Positions 1 through 8,651 of a stretch of 34,197 bases of DNA are shown piece after piece. Source of the DNA: Candidatus Krumholzibacteriota bacterium (GTDB lineage: Bacteria > Krumholzibacteriota > Krumholzibacteriia > LZORAL124-64-63); contig JAJRZA010000082.1 in NCBI GenBank assembly GCA_024275485.1, forward strand, positions 1 to 34,197, written 5' to 3'. Position numbers and translations under genes: made by a program. The stretch's first letter is position 1; each line of letters starts with the position of its first letter. The notes under the pieces were generated by a model. The model did not search any database and had not been told where the DNA came from. It saw only the letters and a list, made by a program, of their open reading frames with translations.

Positions 1-1
1 T

Positions 2-76
2 TGGCTCCTCGGGTAGGACTTGAACCTACAACCCTGCGGTTAACAGCCGCATGCTCTACCATTGAGCTACCGAGGA
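2..76 (-). tRNA. tRNA-Asn (anticodon GTT)
   Basis: Read on the minus strand, this is a complete tRNA. The acceptor stem TCCTCGG pairs with CCGAGGA, followed by discriminator G and an encoded CCA. The D-arm is GCTC-AATGGTA-GAGC, the anticodon stem TGCGG/CCGCA holds loop CTGTTAA (anticodon GTT, asparagine), and the T-arm contains GGTTCAAGTCC. All stems pair and the 3' CCA is encoded in the DNA. The gene lies at the very edge of the window, so any downstream tRNA partner is not visible. Confidence 0.97.
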
Positions 77-713
77 ACCTAATATCTAATTTTCAGCTCA
101 TACTCCAACCCGCACCTCCCCAGCACGAGCCATCCCGGCTTGAGCGAGAAGGCAATATATGGCCTATTGTCAACTGCGTCAAGCAAACCCCGCCAATTTC
201 CCCTGCAACTCCATTGGTGTTTCCTCCAGATCTCCGACGGATATTTCACTCTTCCAAAGAACAATCCCAACAACCCAATTCCACCCCGGATTGTTGACCC
301 GCCTCGACAGGCCAACAATCCGGACTCGAATCAGACTTCCCGCCCTCGGCTGCGTCGGCAATTTAGGATTAACCCCCTGATTCCAAGGCTTGCTATTGGA
401 TTTGGGTCGAATCCTTCCTTCGCCGCGCTCGCCAGCGCACTGGCTGTCGATCCGCAGCTATCCCAATCGCAATACCCGGACCTGCAAACCGCTGCGAACC
501 AAAAACTTCAAATATATCTCAATTGCACCCAATAATTGCCTCTTGACCGTAATAATTCAATACCACCACCAACCCCAAAAGGTATCCTCAGCCTGACACT
601 CTAATCTGGTGGTGTCACTTCAGGTTGTCGGGTTTCGCAAACTCAAAAGTTGCTCAAGATACCCCGCTTATTGACGAAAACAATCAGGTACCACCTTTAA
701 ACCGTATCGATGA
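77..713. other. 637-base gap without a convincing gene; contains a strong hairpin
   Basis: The possible reading frames in this gap are proline/asparagine-rich and low in complexity, have no ribosome binding site and resemble no known family, so I call no gene. The clearest structure is at 286-323. An 11-bp perfect inverted repeat (CCGGATTGTTG at 286-296, CAACAATCCGG at 313-323) encloses a second 4-bp stem GCCT/AGGC (301-304/309-312) with loop CGAC. No T-run follows on either strand, so it is not a classical intrinsic terminator. Its role is unknown; it could be a protein-binding palindrome or part of a small RNA. The gap should also hold the promoters of the tRNA (leftward) and the kinase gene (rightward), which I could not place. 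Confidence 0.4.
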
Positions 714-3700
714 GTGGTCATCGTCCACATAAAACCGGGAATCAACGTGCACCCAGATCATTTGAAAACAAATTGGAACCTCCGAGTATTGCTCATCATC
801 TCAGCCATTTCCCTGGCTCCGCTGTTGCTTACAAAAATAGGTCTGAGTTTCGGGTCTGTCGGCGAAACTGATGCCGGTACCTATTTTGCCGGCTGGATGG
901 CCAATGGTTACGTCGGCCGCATCGATGTCAACGCTCTTGGGTTGGTTCTTTTGATCGGGTCTTTGACCGTGGCCCTCAATCGAATGCTTCACAGTCCGCT
1001 GGCGGCCCTCCTGGGCATCACCATGGTATTGGCCGGCTTGGTGGACACCATCCAAATCGCCCCCGAGGTTGTCGAACAGGCGGGATATTCCAGCATCCAC
1101 ATCACCTCGGTTTGGTCGGCACTGCTGAGTCGACTTGGTTCGGCATTGATCCTTTTTGTCGGAACGGTTGCCATCTCCCTGACCAACAAGCCCCGGCAGA
1201 ATCACCTTTGTTTCGCCCTGGCTCTGGTTGGAACCATGATTGGAGCAGCCACTTGGACCATGATGGGCCTGGGGTCACCTGAAAACTTCCTGTCTTCAAG
1301 TTCCATTCATTTCCTGACTTTCACACTCTACGGGCTGACCGGATTAGCGCTCCATCGTGTGTTGAGAAGGCGATCGGCTACGGTTCTTGGACAGCTCACC
1401 CTGGCGGCCTTGATTCCCCTTGTTACCGGCCAAATCTGGTTGATCACTTCCGCAACCACGGTGCTCAACCAGGGATTTCACATTGCTGTTCTGCTCAAAT
1501 GGCTGGCCTGGATGTTGCCGACCATTGGTTTGGGTCTGGATCTGACCAATTCTATTCACGCCCTGGGAAAGAATCAGGAGAAGATGTTTCTGCGCTCGGT
1601 CATCGACGCCATCCCCCATTTCATTTTTGCCCGGGACCACAACGGCTGTTTCACACTGGTCAACAAATCCGTAGCCGATTTCTACAACCTGAACGTGGAT
1701 CAGGTCGAAGGTCGGCATCTGCAGGAAATCCATGCGGACCTGGAGCAATGCCGAGGGTGGGTGGCTGAAGACCGTGAGATTCTCAAGCACGGCCGACAGA
1801 TGGAAATACCTGAAGCCCTCACCATCGACGCCGAAGGCAGACACATCTGGATCACCGCCACCAAAAAACTTTTGCCGGCCACAAAATTCGGTGGAGCGCA
1901 GGTGCTGGGCGTCAGCATCGACATCACTCGACAAAGAACGGCCGAAACAGCCCTGGCCGAGCGTCTCAAATTCGAGCAGGCCAGTGCGGCCATCGTGCAG
2001 GCTTTTGTCCAGACCACCAGTGAGAACCTGCAGGACACCATGGACCGCATCCTTCAGCATCTTGGTTTCTACACCGGTGCTGATCGGAGTTTCATCTATC
2101 AATTCACCGAGAAAGACAAGGATGCCCGATTGGTGTTTTCCTGGCTAAGGTCCAACAAGAATACGGCAAGGGAATTGCCTGTCGAACTCAATCATCGCGG
2201 CATTGGCTGGATGTCCCAGTTGTTTGCCCTCAACATGCCGGTGGCTGCGGACAAACTCTCCGACCTGCCGGAATCTGCGCACAGTTTTCGGAACATCTGG
2301 AACACCCCCTGTGATGCGTCGTTCCTGGCCATACCCATCATGCAGAACTTCCGGGTTATGGGTTTCCTGGGTATTGATGCCTGCGACAAAGGCGGCTGGA
2401 AGCAGGAGGAAACCAACCTCGTGCGTTACGTGACCGACATGTTCATGACTGTTTGGTCCAAACTGGAAGCGGAAAAAAGCCTGGTTGGAGCCATGAAAGA
2501 GGCCCAGGCCAGCAGCCAGGCCAAGAGCGAGTTCCTGGCCAACATGAGCCATGAAATCCGCACGCCCATGAACTGCGTCATCGGCATCAGTGATTTGCTG
2601 ATGGAGATGGACCCCACCGACAATCAAAGACAGTACCTGGACATGATCTCCCAGTCGGGATCGGCCTTGCTGGCCCTCATCAATGATATTCTAGATTTGT
2701 CCAAGATCGAAGCGGGGCAACTGGCCCTCGACCCCCTCGAAATGAACCTGCGCGGGCTGATTGAAGAAGTCAGCGGGTTGGTCGCCTTCAACACCCAACC
2801 CAAGGGTGTGGAGATGGTTTCTCGCATCGCCCCCGGTGCGCCGGACAAGGTTGTTTGCGACCCCAACCGGCTGCGTCAGGTGCTGACCAATCTGTTGAAC
2901 AATGCCGCCAAGTTCACCGCCGCCGGGCACATCTACCTGAACGTGGAGCCCACGGGCGAAAACGGTGATGAAATTGACCTTAAATTTGAAATCACCGACA
3001 CCGGCATCGGCATCGAGAAGGAAAAACTGGAAGCGATTTTTGAAAAATTCACCCAGGCCGACGCCAGCACCACTCGGCGGTTTGGCGGCACCGGACTGGG
3101 ACTTCCCATCAGCCAGCATCTGGTCAATTTGATGGGTGGAAAAATTTCGGCCGACAGCACCCCGGGCACGGGCACCACTTTTGCCTTCACTCTGCCTTTG
3201 AAGTCCGTCCGGAAAGATGCTGATTTGTTCAATCCGCCGGCCGAACATGACCAACGCGTACTGGTGGTCACCAGCCACAAACTCAGCGGTGAGGTACTTG
3301 CGGAACAGGTGCGCCTCCTTGGTTTTGATTGCAGCGTGGCCCTGGGTTGTGATGATGCCCTCAAGATTCTACACGGCTCCCCGCAGTCAAGCCAAAAGCC
3401 ATGTCCCTTCATTCTTGTTGACCAGAATGTCCTTCCAGACGATGTGTCGTGCATCAAGGAATTCCTTGGCGAAAAAAGTTCTGAAGCCAGCGTCCGGCTG
3501 ATCATGCTGACGGCCCTGTCCAGCGCCATCCGCGAGAAGGAACTCCTGCTCCAGGGCTTCAGCGGCACCTTGCCAAAACCCGTGCGGCCACACCAGCTCA
3601 AAGCGGTGCTCGAAGGTCATACGACGATTTCGCCAGTACAGGACAATGATCAACCCACCGCGAAATTGGACGGTTTAACGAACGATGAGGTGGCTGAAAC

Positions 3701-4115
3701 CCAGGACAACCTTTCCAATGCCCCCGCCAACGGCCCCCTGATCCTCATTGCCGAAGACAACCCCTTCAACCAGCGTGTTGCCGAGGGAATGTTCAAGCTC
3801 CTGGGCTGTCGGGTGGAGGTGGCCAGCAACGGTGCCGAAGCGGTGGCCATGGTCCAGAAGACCCGGTACGACATGATTTTCATGGATTGTCAGATGCCGG
3901 AGATGGATGGCTATGATGCCACCAGGGTTATCCGCGGCCTTGAAGATCGAAAGTGCGCGACCATTCCCATTGTAGCCATGACCGCCAACGCCTTGAGCGG
4001 CGACAAGCGCGCCTGCTTCGAAGCAGGTATGGACGACTTCCTGAGCAAGCCCATCAACAAGGCCACGCTCAGCGAAATGCTGTCAAAATGGGAACAGTTG
4101 AAAATTCCGGTTTAA
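714..4115 (+). CDS. Membrane hybrid sensor histidine kinase with two receiver domains
   Basis: A signal-transducing kinase of 1133 residues. Residues 24-285 contain about seven or eight hydrophobic segments forming a membrane sensor of unidentified type. A PAS domain follows (about 290-405), then a GAF-like domain (about 425-585). The HisKA domain has the phosphoacceptor His613 in [10 protein letters not shown], and the HATPase domain shows an N box near 726-734, DTGIGI (762-767) and GGTGLGL (791-797). Two receiver domains follow. The first (about 848-968) keeps Asp903 but has T-S in place of the acidic pair, so it is probably degenerate. The second (about 1008-1125) is canonical, with phosphoacceptor Asp1058 in [11 protein letters not shown] and the lysine in SKPIN. 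The start is a GTG with no clear Shine-Dalgarno sequence; it is kept because the first hydrophobic segment follows closely. The 3' end overlaps the convergent PHP gene by four bases. The stimulus and output partner are unknown. Confidence 0.92.
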   Translation: MVIVHIKPGINVHPDHLKTNWNLRVLLIISAISLAPLLLTKIGLSFGSVGETDAGTYFAGWMANGYVGRIDVNALGLVLLIGSLTVALNRMLHSPLAALLGITMVLAGLVDTIQIAPEVVEQAGYSSIHITSVWSALLSRLGSALILFVGTVAISLTNKPRQNHLCFALALVGTMIGAATWTMMGLGSPENFLSSSSIHFLTFTLYGLTGLALHRVLRRRSATVLGQLTLAALIPLVTGQIWLITSATTVLNQGFHIAVLLKWLAWMLPTIGLGLDLTNSIHALGKNQEKMFLRSVIDAIPHFIFARDHNGCFTLVNKSVADFYNLNVDQVEGRHLQEIHADLEQCRGWVAEDREILKHGRQMEIPEALTIDAEGRHIWITATKKLLPATKFGGAQVLGVSIDITRQRTAETALAERLKFEQASAAIVQAFVQTTSENLQDTMDRILQHLGFYTGADRSFIYQFTEKDKDARLVFSWLRSNKNTARELPVELNHRGIGWMSQLFALNMPVAADKLSDLPESAHSFRNIWNTPCDASFLAIPIMQNFRVMGFLGIDACDKGGWKQEETNLVRYVTDMFMTVWSKLEAEKSLVGAMKEAQASSQAKSEFLANMSHEIRTPMNCVIGISDLLMEMDPTDNQRQYLDMISQSGSALLALINDILDLSKIEAGQLALDPLEMNLRGLIEEVSGLVAFNTQPKGVEMVSRIAPGAPDKVVCDPNRLRQVLTNLLNNAAKFTAAGHIYLNVEPTGENGDEIDLKFEITDTGIGIEKEKLEAIFEKFTQADASTTRRFGGTGLGLPISQHLVNLMGGKISADSTPGTGTTFAFTLPLKSVRKDADLFNPPAEHDQRVLVVTSHKLSGEVLAEQVRLLGFDCSVALGCDDALKILHGSPQSSQKPCPFILVDQNVLPDDVSCIKEFLGEKSSEASVRLIMLTALSSAIREKELLLQGFSGTLPKPVRPHQLKAVLEGHTTISPVQDNDQPTAKLDGLTNDEVAETQDNLSNAPANGPLILIAEDNPFNQRVAEGMFKLLGCRVEVASNGAEAVAMVQKTRYDMIFMDCQMPEMDGYDATRVIRGLEDRKCATIPIVAMTANALSGDKRACFEAGMDDFLSKPINKATLSEMLSKWEQLKIPV

Positions 4116-4981
4116 AGATTCGTATTGCGACCCAGATATTCTTTCAATTCCCTAACCGGCAGGGTGTTCAGGATGGAGGAACAGCGCAGCCCCGCGTCGT
4201 GGGCCTGTTCGGTTCCATGACGGTAGTCCACCAACCGGGCGGCACGATGGGCGTCGGGACTTATGGACATGTACACGCCCAGATCCTGGGCCAGGAGACA
4301 ATACTTCCACTGGAGTTGATCGGTGTCCGGATTGGCGTTGACCTCCACCGCCGTTTGACCTTCGGCCGCGGCCTTGAGAACCCGTTCCATATCCAGACTT
4401 CCACCGGTTTTATTGAGAATCAAATCGCCTACCGGCCGACCCAGAATGGTCACCAGCGGGTGGGACGCCACTTTGACGACCTGGTCGGTGAAGGTCTTCG
4501 GATCGTAGCCGTCGTTTTTCGGGAAGGAGACGATAACGTAGTCGAATAGCAAGAGGGTGGCGTCGTCCACCGGCAGGGTTCCGTCGGGGTTGGCGTCGAG
4601 TTCCACGCCCTGAAGGATTTCAAAGTCGGGGTACTTTTCCCTGAGCAGGTCCACTTCGTGTCGTTGCACTTTGACCGCCGGCACATCCATGCCGTCCTGG
4701 TGGGCGGTGGTCTTGAAATGATCGCTGATGCCCAGGTACTCCAACCCGATCTTGCGGGCTGTTTCCACCATGGAGATCAAAGGATGTGCACCGTCGCAAT
4801 AACGGCTGTGGCTGTGCAGGATACCCTTGATGTCACAGGGACGAACCGGATCGTTGCCCGTCTTGTTTTGCAAATCGGTAACCTCGTCGAAGGTGAAATG
4901 TCCGCGACTCGAATCGTCACGGGATAACTCAGGCTGATTCTCAGGTTCGTGAGACGGGCTGTCATGAAAGTCGCTGTACAA
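4112..4981 (-). CDS. Stand-alone PHP-domain protein resembling the PolX C-terminal domain
   Basis: A putative metal-dependent phosphoesterase. The sequence from residue 50 onward resembles the PHP domain that family X DNA polymerases (PolX) carry at their C-terminus, but no polymerase domain is encoded here. Expected metal ligands present are H56 and H58 (LHSHS), D63 (YCDG), H88 (ISDH), E127 (GVELDANPDG), D243 and H245 (SPDAH). Two are missing: the usual S-V-H is S-F-P (P154) and the usual GHPTG is GRPVG (R182). In the trinuclear PHP scheme known from E. coli YcdX, these two histidines together with the bridging glutamate hold one metal. The start is uncertain. The frame opens only 14 codons further upstream and has no ATG, so TTG at 4981 is used; TTG at 4873 is an alternative. 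The 45 residues before the domain look disordered. Activity could be altered or lost. Confidence 0.75.
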   Translation of the reverse strand: MYSDFHDSPSHEPENQPELSRDDSSRGHFTFDEVTDLQNKTGNDPVRPCDIKGILHSHSRYCDGAHPLISMVETARKIGLEYLGISDHFKTTAHQDGMDVPAVKVQRHEVDLLREKYPDFEILQGVELDANPDGTLPVDDATLLLFDYVIVSFPKNDGYDPKTFTDQVVKVASHPLVTILGRPVGDLILNKTGGSLDMERVLKAAAEGQTAVEVNANPDTDQLQWKYCLLAQDLGVYMSISPDAHRAARLVDYRHGTEQAHDAGLRCSSILNTLPVRELKEYLGRNTNL

Positions 4982-5108
4982 AATGTCGTTCCCATGCAGT
5001 TGATGTTGGCGCTCGTACGTGAACTCAGGTTAAGAGCATGTGACCGGACCCGCAACCTATTGGCCTGGATTTTCCACGGAACGATGTTTTCAGCGGCCCG
5101 AATATGCA

Positions 5109-5138
5109 ACAACCCGGCTGCTGTCGCAACCGGGTTGT
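5109..5138 (-). terminator. Possible terminator hairpin downstream of the zinc-ribbon gene
   Basis: A perfect 9-bp inverted repeat, ACAACCCGG (5109-5117) and CCGGGTTGT (5130-5138), with a 12-base loop lies 26 bases beyond the stop of the leftward zinc-ribbon gene. No strong T-run follows on that strand, so termination is plausible but not certain. Confidence 0.45.
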
Positions 5139-5163
5139 GGTGCCGAAAAATCAGTGTCGGAGG

Positions 5164-5691
5164 CTAATAAACACCCCATTTTTGCTTGCCGGGAATGTAA
5201 TAGCTGGGCAAGAGAAAACGGAACATGCGGCTCAACCTTTTACCGGCTTCCACCCTTTGTCTGCCGGCTTCATGGACATCTTCGAGGTCATCGTCGAACA
5301 TATCGCCGAACATCTTGTTGGCCGCCTCGCTGCGATCCTCTTCGCTGGAGTATTGTTCGCGCAGGGAGTTCAGTTCACCGCGATCGAGAAAGAACCCTCC
5401 ACAACTCGGACACTCGTCAACTTCAACTTCTCGCTTGATGCTGGAAAAGTGACGCATCATGACGATGGCATCGCAATGCGGACAGTCGCGGCGTTGGGAT
5501 TCATCCACCACCACCTCCGGATCGTATTCCACTTCAAGCAGATCCTGGCCCACGGCCTCGTGGGGCTCATCGATTTTTTTCAGTTCATGGCCATCAAACC
5601 AGATGCCGCCGCAGCCTCCAGCGCAGACATCAACCTTGATTTGCTGGATTTCCTTTTCAGTCATGTTGTGTTCGCATGCCGGACAAATCAC
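5164..5691 (-). CDS. Double TFIIB-type zinc-ribbon protein
   Basis: A small acidic protein of 175 residues with two zinc-ribbon knuckle pairs of the zf-TFIIB type. The first has C3-x2-C6 and C23-x3-C27 followed by GGIWFDGHEL. The second has C70-x2-C73 and C94-x2-C97 followed by GGFFLDRGEL. Each unit should bind one zinc ion. The rest (about 105-175) is charged and ends in a basic tail with no known domain. Proteins of this type are common in bacteria but have no established biochemical role. The start is GTG, chosen because GGGAGG sits six bases upstream and the first CxxC begins two residues after it. The gene stands alone, 66 bases from the next leftward gene's stop. Confidence 0.85.
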   Translation of the reverse strand: MICPACEHNMTEKEIQQIKVDVCAGGCGGIWFDGHELKKIDEPHEAVGQDLLEVEYDPEVVVDESQRRDCPHCDAIVMMRHFSSIKREVEVDECPSCGGFFLDRGELNSLREQYSSEEDRSEAANKMFGDMFDDDLEDVHEAGRQRVEAGKRLSRMFRFLLPSYYIPGKQKWGVY

Positions 5692-5757
5692 GATCTTCCT
5701 CCCGAATACAGGTCCTTGATGATTAGACCTCTTTATCGGCAGAAAGCGGGGGAATCT

Positions 5758-6825
5758 TTAGCGATTGTAGGGATTGACCACAAAGGCGAACAGGGTGCCC
5801 GGATATTTGTCCGTCATCAGCAGAAATCCACCATCATCCAGCCGCACAACAGCTTCCCAATTGCGACAGTGGCCATCAGGACAGAGTCGCAGGTAAATTG
5901 GCGGGGTTTCGGTGCGCACAATGCGGTCGTCGTCGGTGAGTCGCAACTCCAGAAGACGCTCCACACAGCCACCTTCCAGATAATTATCGGGCGGACCGAA
6001 TTTTTCCAGCTCCGGGTCCGGCGCCGGGTCCAGTTTTTCCTTTTCACCGGGGTAAAAATAGTTCATCACCCAGAAGTATCCCCGATCATCCAGGGCCGTG
6101 GCATCGGTCACCCGGTATTCGATATGCGGAAAGGGAATACTGCCCACATATTCGATGACCTTATTGAAGACCTTGGCCTGGGGATTCTCAACGATGTTGC
6201 GGCCATTGGCCTCGCTGAAGGTGATCACCCTTTCGCCCTCGATGATCATGCTCTCTTCGGCCACATTGGGAATGTTCACGCCCAGGGGAATGCTGGTAAG
6301 GCGGGTCATGTCCATGACCACCTGATTTTCGACCATGTCGTACCGACCGCACACCAGATAGCCCGCCATGATGGTATCGTCCTTGGCTTCCACAGTCATG
6401 TAGACCCGGTCCTGCATGATGCCCATGGCTTCGAGACCATCGAATCCGCGAATGATGCGCATCAGGCCTGGGGCCTGGCACTGAACCATGGTCGGTTGCA
6501 GTGGTTGGGGGTCGTCTTCGGCCAGGGAGGTGAGGATTTTCTCTTTGGACAGAACAAAAAAACCAAGCATATCCTCGAAGCCGAAAATTTCAGGATTCTG
6601 CGGCAGGATGACCAGGGTATCGCCCTTCCAGGTCATCCCCGACACTTCTGCTTTCGGATCGGTCAAGGGCCCGGCAAGGGGCAACAACCGCACATCCACG
6701 GTGCAGGCCCGACGATTGGGGTGAATCCGCGTGGGAACTCCCTCATCGGCCAGGGCACTCATGCTCCCGCCCACCAGAATCACCAGGGCGTAGAGCCCCG
6801 CCAGAAATCGCCTAATACAGCTCAT
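5758..6825 (-). CDS. Secreted propeller-like protein, possibly phytase/esterase-like
   Basis: An exported protein of about 355 residues. It starts with a clear signal peptide (basic MSCIRR, hydrophobic core, cleavage expected after SALA). The mature part has repeated short strands and turn motifs typical of a beta-propeller, such as GMTWKGDTLVILPQN near the start and GGFLLMTDKYPGTLFAF at the end. This arrangement is reminiscent of the esterase-like phytase family, but that assignment is tentative and no catalytic residues can be named. I chose ATG at 6825 rather than an in-frame ATG nine codons upstream because it gives a normal signal peptide. The start overlaps the end of the upstream rRNA methyltransferase gene by 14 bases, which suggests co-transcription although the functions appear unrelated. 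Confidence 0.7.
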   Translation of the reverse strand: MSCIRRFLAGLYALVILVGGSMSALADEGVPTRIHPNRRACTVDVRLLPLAGPLTDPKAEVSGMTWKGDTLVILPQNPEIFGFEDMLGFFVLSKEKILTSLAEDDPQPLQPTMVQCQAPGLMRIIRGFDGLEAMGIMQDRVYMTVEAKDDTIMAGYLVCGRYDMVENQVVMDMTRLTSIPLGVNIPNVAEESMIIEGERVITFSEANGRNIVENPQAKVFNKVIEYVGSIPFPHIEYRVTDATALDDRGYFWVMNYFYPGEKEKLDPAPDPELEKFGPPDNYLEGGCVERLLELRLTDDDRIVRTETPPIYLRLCPDGHCRNWEAVVRLDDGGFLLMTDKYPGTLFAFVVNPYNR

Positions 6826-8146
6826 ACCAAACCAGACGCCCGTCCAGCCCACCGTTGCGAATGGGCATTTTCATGGAAGCCTTCAAACCTATGGTTCCAA
6901 TCAGTTCCCGATCACCGAAATAAACAAAAGCCTGGCCGCCTTTGCACTTCTGCTTGAGAAAATCGCCGAACTCCTTGTAGAACGCCCCCATGTCCTCGCC
7001 CTTCATCAGACGCACACCGTAGGGAGGGTTGCAGACGATGAGGTGGTTTTCCATCACCGGCAGTTCGCGAAAGTCCCTGGTCTTGACGATGAGTTCGTCG
7101 CCATAGGGCAGCCGGGCATTGTTGCCCCGGGTCATCTTGACCGCTTTCGGATCAATATCACTGCCGCGAATCAGGCCGCCGCGCACCATCTTGATCTTGT
7201 TCTCTTCTTCAAACTTTACCTTCACCCAGACACGACGGTCGTAATCGGGCAGCATCATGAAGCCGAATTTTCTACGCAGGGTTTGCGCGGGAATATTACC
7301 CGCCTTCAACCAGGCTTCACTCAGCAAAGTTCCGCTGCCGCACATGGGATCGTACAGTTTTTGTTTGCCGTCCCATCCCGAAATATCGAGAATGGCGGCA
7401 GCCAGCGTTTCCTGGATGGGCGCCTCCACCGCCTGCTGCCGATAACCGCGCTTGTGCAACGAGCCGCCCGAACAATCGATGCTCAAAGTGGCCTGGTTGT
7501 CGTACATATGCAGGGAAATCCACAGATCAGGATCGTCGGAATCAACATTGGGACGCTGCTGGCGAAAGCGTTTGCGGAACATGTCCACCACCGAATCCTT
7601 CACCTTCAGGGAAGCAAAATGACTGTGGTCGATGTTGCTGTTGCTGAGGTTCGCAAACACGGCAAAAGTCTGGTCCAGGCGGAAAATATTGGTCCAGTCG
7701 ATGCGCTTGGTCTCCAGGTACAGGGCCTCCGGATTTTCCGCGCGAAATTTGTGCATCGGCGCCAGCACCCGGGTGATCAATCGCGCACGATAATTGATGC
7801 GGTACAAGGTCTCCCGATCGGCTTTGAAGTCGATTCCACGATTGATGATGTTCAGGTTCGTGGCACCGAGCCCAGCCAGTTCCTTGGCCCCCAGTTCCTC
7901 CAACCCGCCCGCGATCTGGGCGAAGTAGGTATTGGTTTGCAGGTAAATGGGGGTCACGGTTTCCACGTTGGTGGTATAACGGCTATCCGACCGGCGACGG
8001 GGTTGTTCATCGGGGCGACTTGGGGGACGTCCCGTGGGTTTTCCCGCGGCATGCCGGCTGGGTTTTCTCGGCCCCACACCGGAACCGCCACGTCGGCCGG
8101 GGCCACCCATGCGCTTCTTGCCCGGACCCTTGCCTGGATTACTCAT
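6812..8146 (-). CDS. THUMP-domain RNA guanine N2-methyltransferase, RlmL-type
   Basis: A SAM-dependent RNA methyltransferase of 444 residues, comparable to the N-terminal RlmL half of E. coli RlmKL, which makes m2G2445 in 23S rRNA. The first 55 or so residues are a basic, Gly/Pro/Arg-rich disordered tail. A THUMP-like RNA-binding region follows (about 70-200), then a Rossmann methyltransferase with motif I DPMCGSGTLL and the catalytic NPPYG motif typical of amino-group methylation. No RlmK-like second half is encoded. The start ATG overlaps the stop of the upstream GNAT gene by eight bases, so the two are translationally coupled. The precise rRNA target is inferred from the family. Confidence 0.88.
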   Translation of the reverse strand: MSNPGKGPGKKRMGGPGRRGGSGVGPRKPSRHAAGKPTGRPPSRPDEQPRRRSDSRYTTNVETVTPIYLQTNTYFAQIAGGLEELGAKELAGLGATNLNIINRGIDFKADRETLYRINYRARLITRVLAPMHKFRAENPEALYLETKRIDWTNIFRLDQTFAVFANLSNSNIDHSHFASLKVKDSVVDMFRKRFRQQRPNVDSDDPDLWISLHMYDNQATLSIDCSGGSLHKRGYRQQAVEAPIQETLAAAILDISGWDGKQKLYDPMCGSGTLLSEAWLKAGNIPAQTLRRKFGFMMLPDYDRRVWVKVKFEEENKIKMVRGGLIRGSDIDPKAVKMTRGNNARLPYGDELIVKTRDFRELPVMENHLIVCNPPYGVRLMKGEDMGAFYKEFGDFLKQKCKGGQAFVYFGDRELIGTIGLKASMKMPIRNGGLDGRLVWYELY

Positions 8147-8570
8147 TGCTGTCCTCGCGTATCATCAAAATGTGATCAATCTCGCATTCCCGGAAAATAC
8201 CACCTTGCCGCTGAAAACCAAAGGTGGCGTAAAAATCTTCCAGGTATACCTGGGCGTGAAGAGTCAGCCTTTGGGCTCCCTGGCGCAGGGCCTCATCCAA
8301 CAGATGCTCCACCATGCGCCTTGCATAACCTCGACCACGCCAGGCCGGACGCACCGCGATGCGCTCCAGCTTGGCCCGGCCGTCCGGCAGGAACCGCAAT
8401 CGACCCGCAGCCACGGGCTGCCCTTCGCATTCACCCAGGAAATGGGTGGATTCGCCTTCAAATTCGTCGATTTCGCCTTCCCAGTCAACGCCCTGCTCTT
8501 CAATGAAGACGATTCCGCGCACCACCATCACTTTCAGGATATCCTCTTGCGATCTGGCGATGCGAATCAT
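8139..8570 (-). CDS. GNAT-family N-acetyltransferase
   Basis: A 143-residue acetyltransferase of the GNAT superfamily, closest in appearance to the small ElaA-like group. The acetyl-CoA pyrophosphate-binding motif is R-G-R-G-Y-A (the Q/RxxGxG/A pattern), preceded by the strand LERIAVRPAW. A later segment, YLEDFYATFGF, is the usual substrate-side motif. The start is ATG at 8570; a frame extending further upstream would run into the divergent repair gene and has no family similarity. It is the first gene of a leftward unit followed by the rRNA methyltransferase and the secreted propeller protein. The substrate is unknown. Confidence 0.88.
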   Translation of the reverse strand: MIRIARSQEDILKVMVVRGIVFIEEQGVDWEGEIDEFEGESTHFLGECEGQPVAAGRLRFLPDGRAKLERIAVRPAWRGRGYARRMVEHLLDEALRQGAQRLTLHAQVYLEDFYATFGFQRQGGIFRECEIDHILMIREDSNE

Positions 8571-8618
8571 GGTCCGGCTTTCAGGTGGAGTGAAATTGTG
8601 GTAATTTGTGTGCCCCGA

Positions 8619-8624
8619 ATTATA
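8619..8624 (-). promoter_or_regulatory. Possible -10 element (TATAAT) for the GNAT-methyltransferase unit
   Basis: On the minus strand an exact TATAAT lies about 48 bases upstream of the GNAT start, in the 81-base divergent gap shared with the repair gene. No good -35 hexamer is found at normal spacing, so the call is tentative. Confidence 0.33.
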
Positions 8625-8651
8625 ACCTCTCACAGTTGAAAAGGCACCACC

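Noticed and set aside
140-535. A possible 131-residue gene in the gap after the tRNA
   Set aside because: No ribosome binding site, Asn/Pro/Ser-rich composition with no family resemblance, and overlapping frames are equally open.
5104-6957. Long plus-strand open frame of about 617 codons
   Set aside because: It runs antisense to the zinc-ribbon, propeller and methyltransferase genes, has no domain similarity and is rich in His/Gln/Gly, as expected for a shadow of GC-biased codons.
7043-8506. Long plus-strand open frame of about 487 codons
   Set aside because: Antisense to the clear RlmL-type and GNAT genes; no recognisable protein.
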